Positions 63,741 to 64,000 of a stretch of 64,000 nt of DNA are shown piece by piece; within the stretch, counting starts at the first letter, position 1; the number at the start of each line of letters is the position of its first letter. This DNA is from Elysia chlorotica (taxonomy: Eukaryota > Mollusca > Gastropoda > Plakobranchidae), in NCBI GenBank assembly GCA_003991915.1, contig RQTK01000800.1, forward strand, positions 4,422-68,421. The letters are read 5' to 3'. The translations under genes and the position numbers were made by a program. Under the pieces are notes generated by a model. That model was not told the DNA's origin and ran no database searches. It worked only from the letters and a program-made list of their open reading frames with translations.

Positions 63741-64000
63741 CTCCCCACGAGAAGGATCTGCTGTTTTCCTGTTGTGGCTGACAATAAATTATGTTCTAAA
63801 CTGACACAGAACCCGCAGAGCTCTTGTTTAGCATCCATAAAAAAAAAATTAAACGCCCTTTAATTTCAATGCAAATACTACTTAAAACTGCACAATAATA
63901 GATCTTCAACTGTGAAAATATGGTCTCAAGATAACCAAAGTTAAGCATCTCATTGAAAATTAAGTTAAATGGCATTTTTCGAACTAGAGTTGATTAAGCG

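Overview
The window looks like nuclear DNA of an invertebrate animal, most likely a mollusc and probably a gastropod. The reasons are intron-rich genes with GT-AG splice sites, AT-rich introns, long GA/CT, GATA and CAA microsatellites, an abundant tRNA-headed SINE, and fragments of animal transposons (hAT, piggyBac, Merlin, DUF7869-type, non-LTR LINE). The species cannot be fixed from sequence alone.

Four host genes can be supported. (1) A GT11 alpha-1,2-fucosyltransferase-like gene, + strand, with two exons seen at 2678-4158 and the N-terminal exon not found. (2) A ten-finger C2H2 zinc-finger gene, - strand, two coding exons, 14579-16364. (3) DHKTD1, the mitochondrial 2-oxoadipate dehydrogenase E1 subunit, - strand. 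It was reconstructed here as 22 phase-consistent coding exons over 18.7 kb (24467-43209), predicting 926 aa. (4) A secreted RNase T2, + strand, 49143-58333, ten coding exons, 261 aa. A 2.5-kb segment of this gene with three coding exons is present twice in tandem.

Between 6.2 and 12.6 kb lies a pile-up of mobile-element coding remnants, all on the + strand: a LINE remnant, a hAT transposase with its left terminus, a piggyBac catalytic domain, a Merlin/IS1595-type transposase and a DUF7869-type protein. Three LINE remnants, a SINE and several tandem duplications lie inside DHKTD1 introns. Three consecutive DHKTD1 exons (6, 7, 8) have 5' splice sites inside or directly beside duplicated sequence.

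The rest (about 16.4-23.4, 43.2-49.1 and 58.3-64 kb) is AT-rich intergenic DNA with SINEs, microsatellites, an 880-bp foldback repeat and a 24-bp minisatellite. The four genes have no evident shared pathway: surface glycan synthesis, DNA binding, lysine/tryptophan catabolism and RNA degradation. The strongest leads are the RNase T2 exon-cassette duplication, whose intron phases forbid joining the full cassettes in series, and the same-strand transposase cluster.
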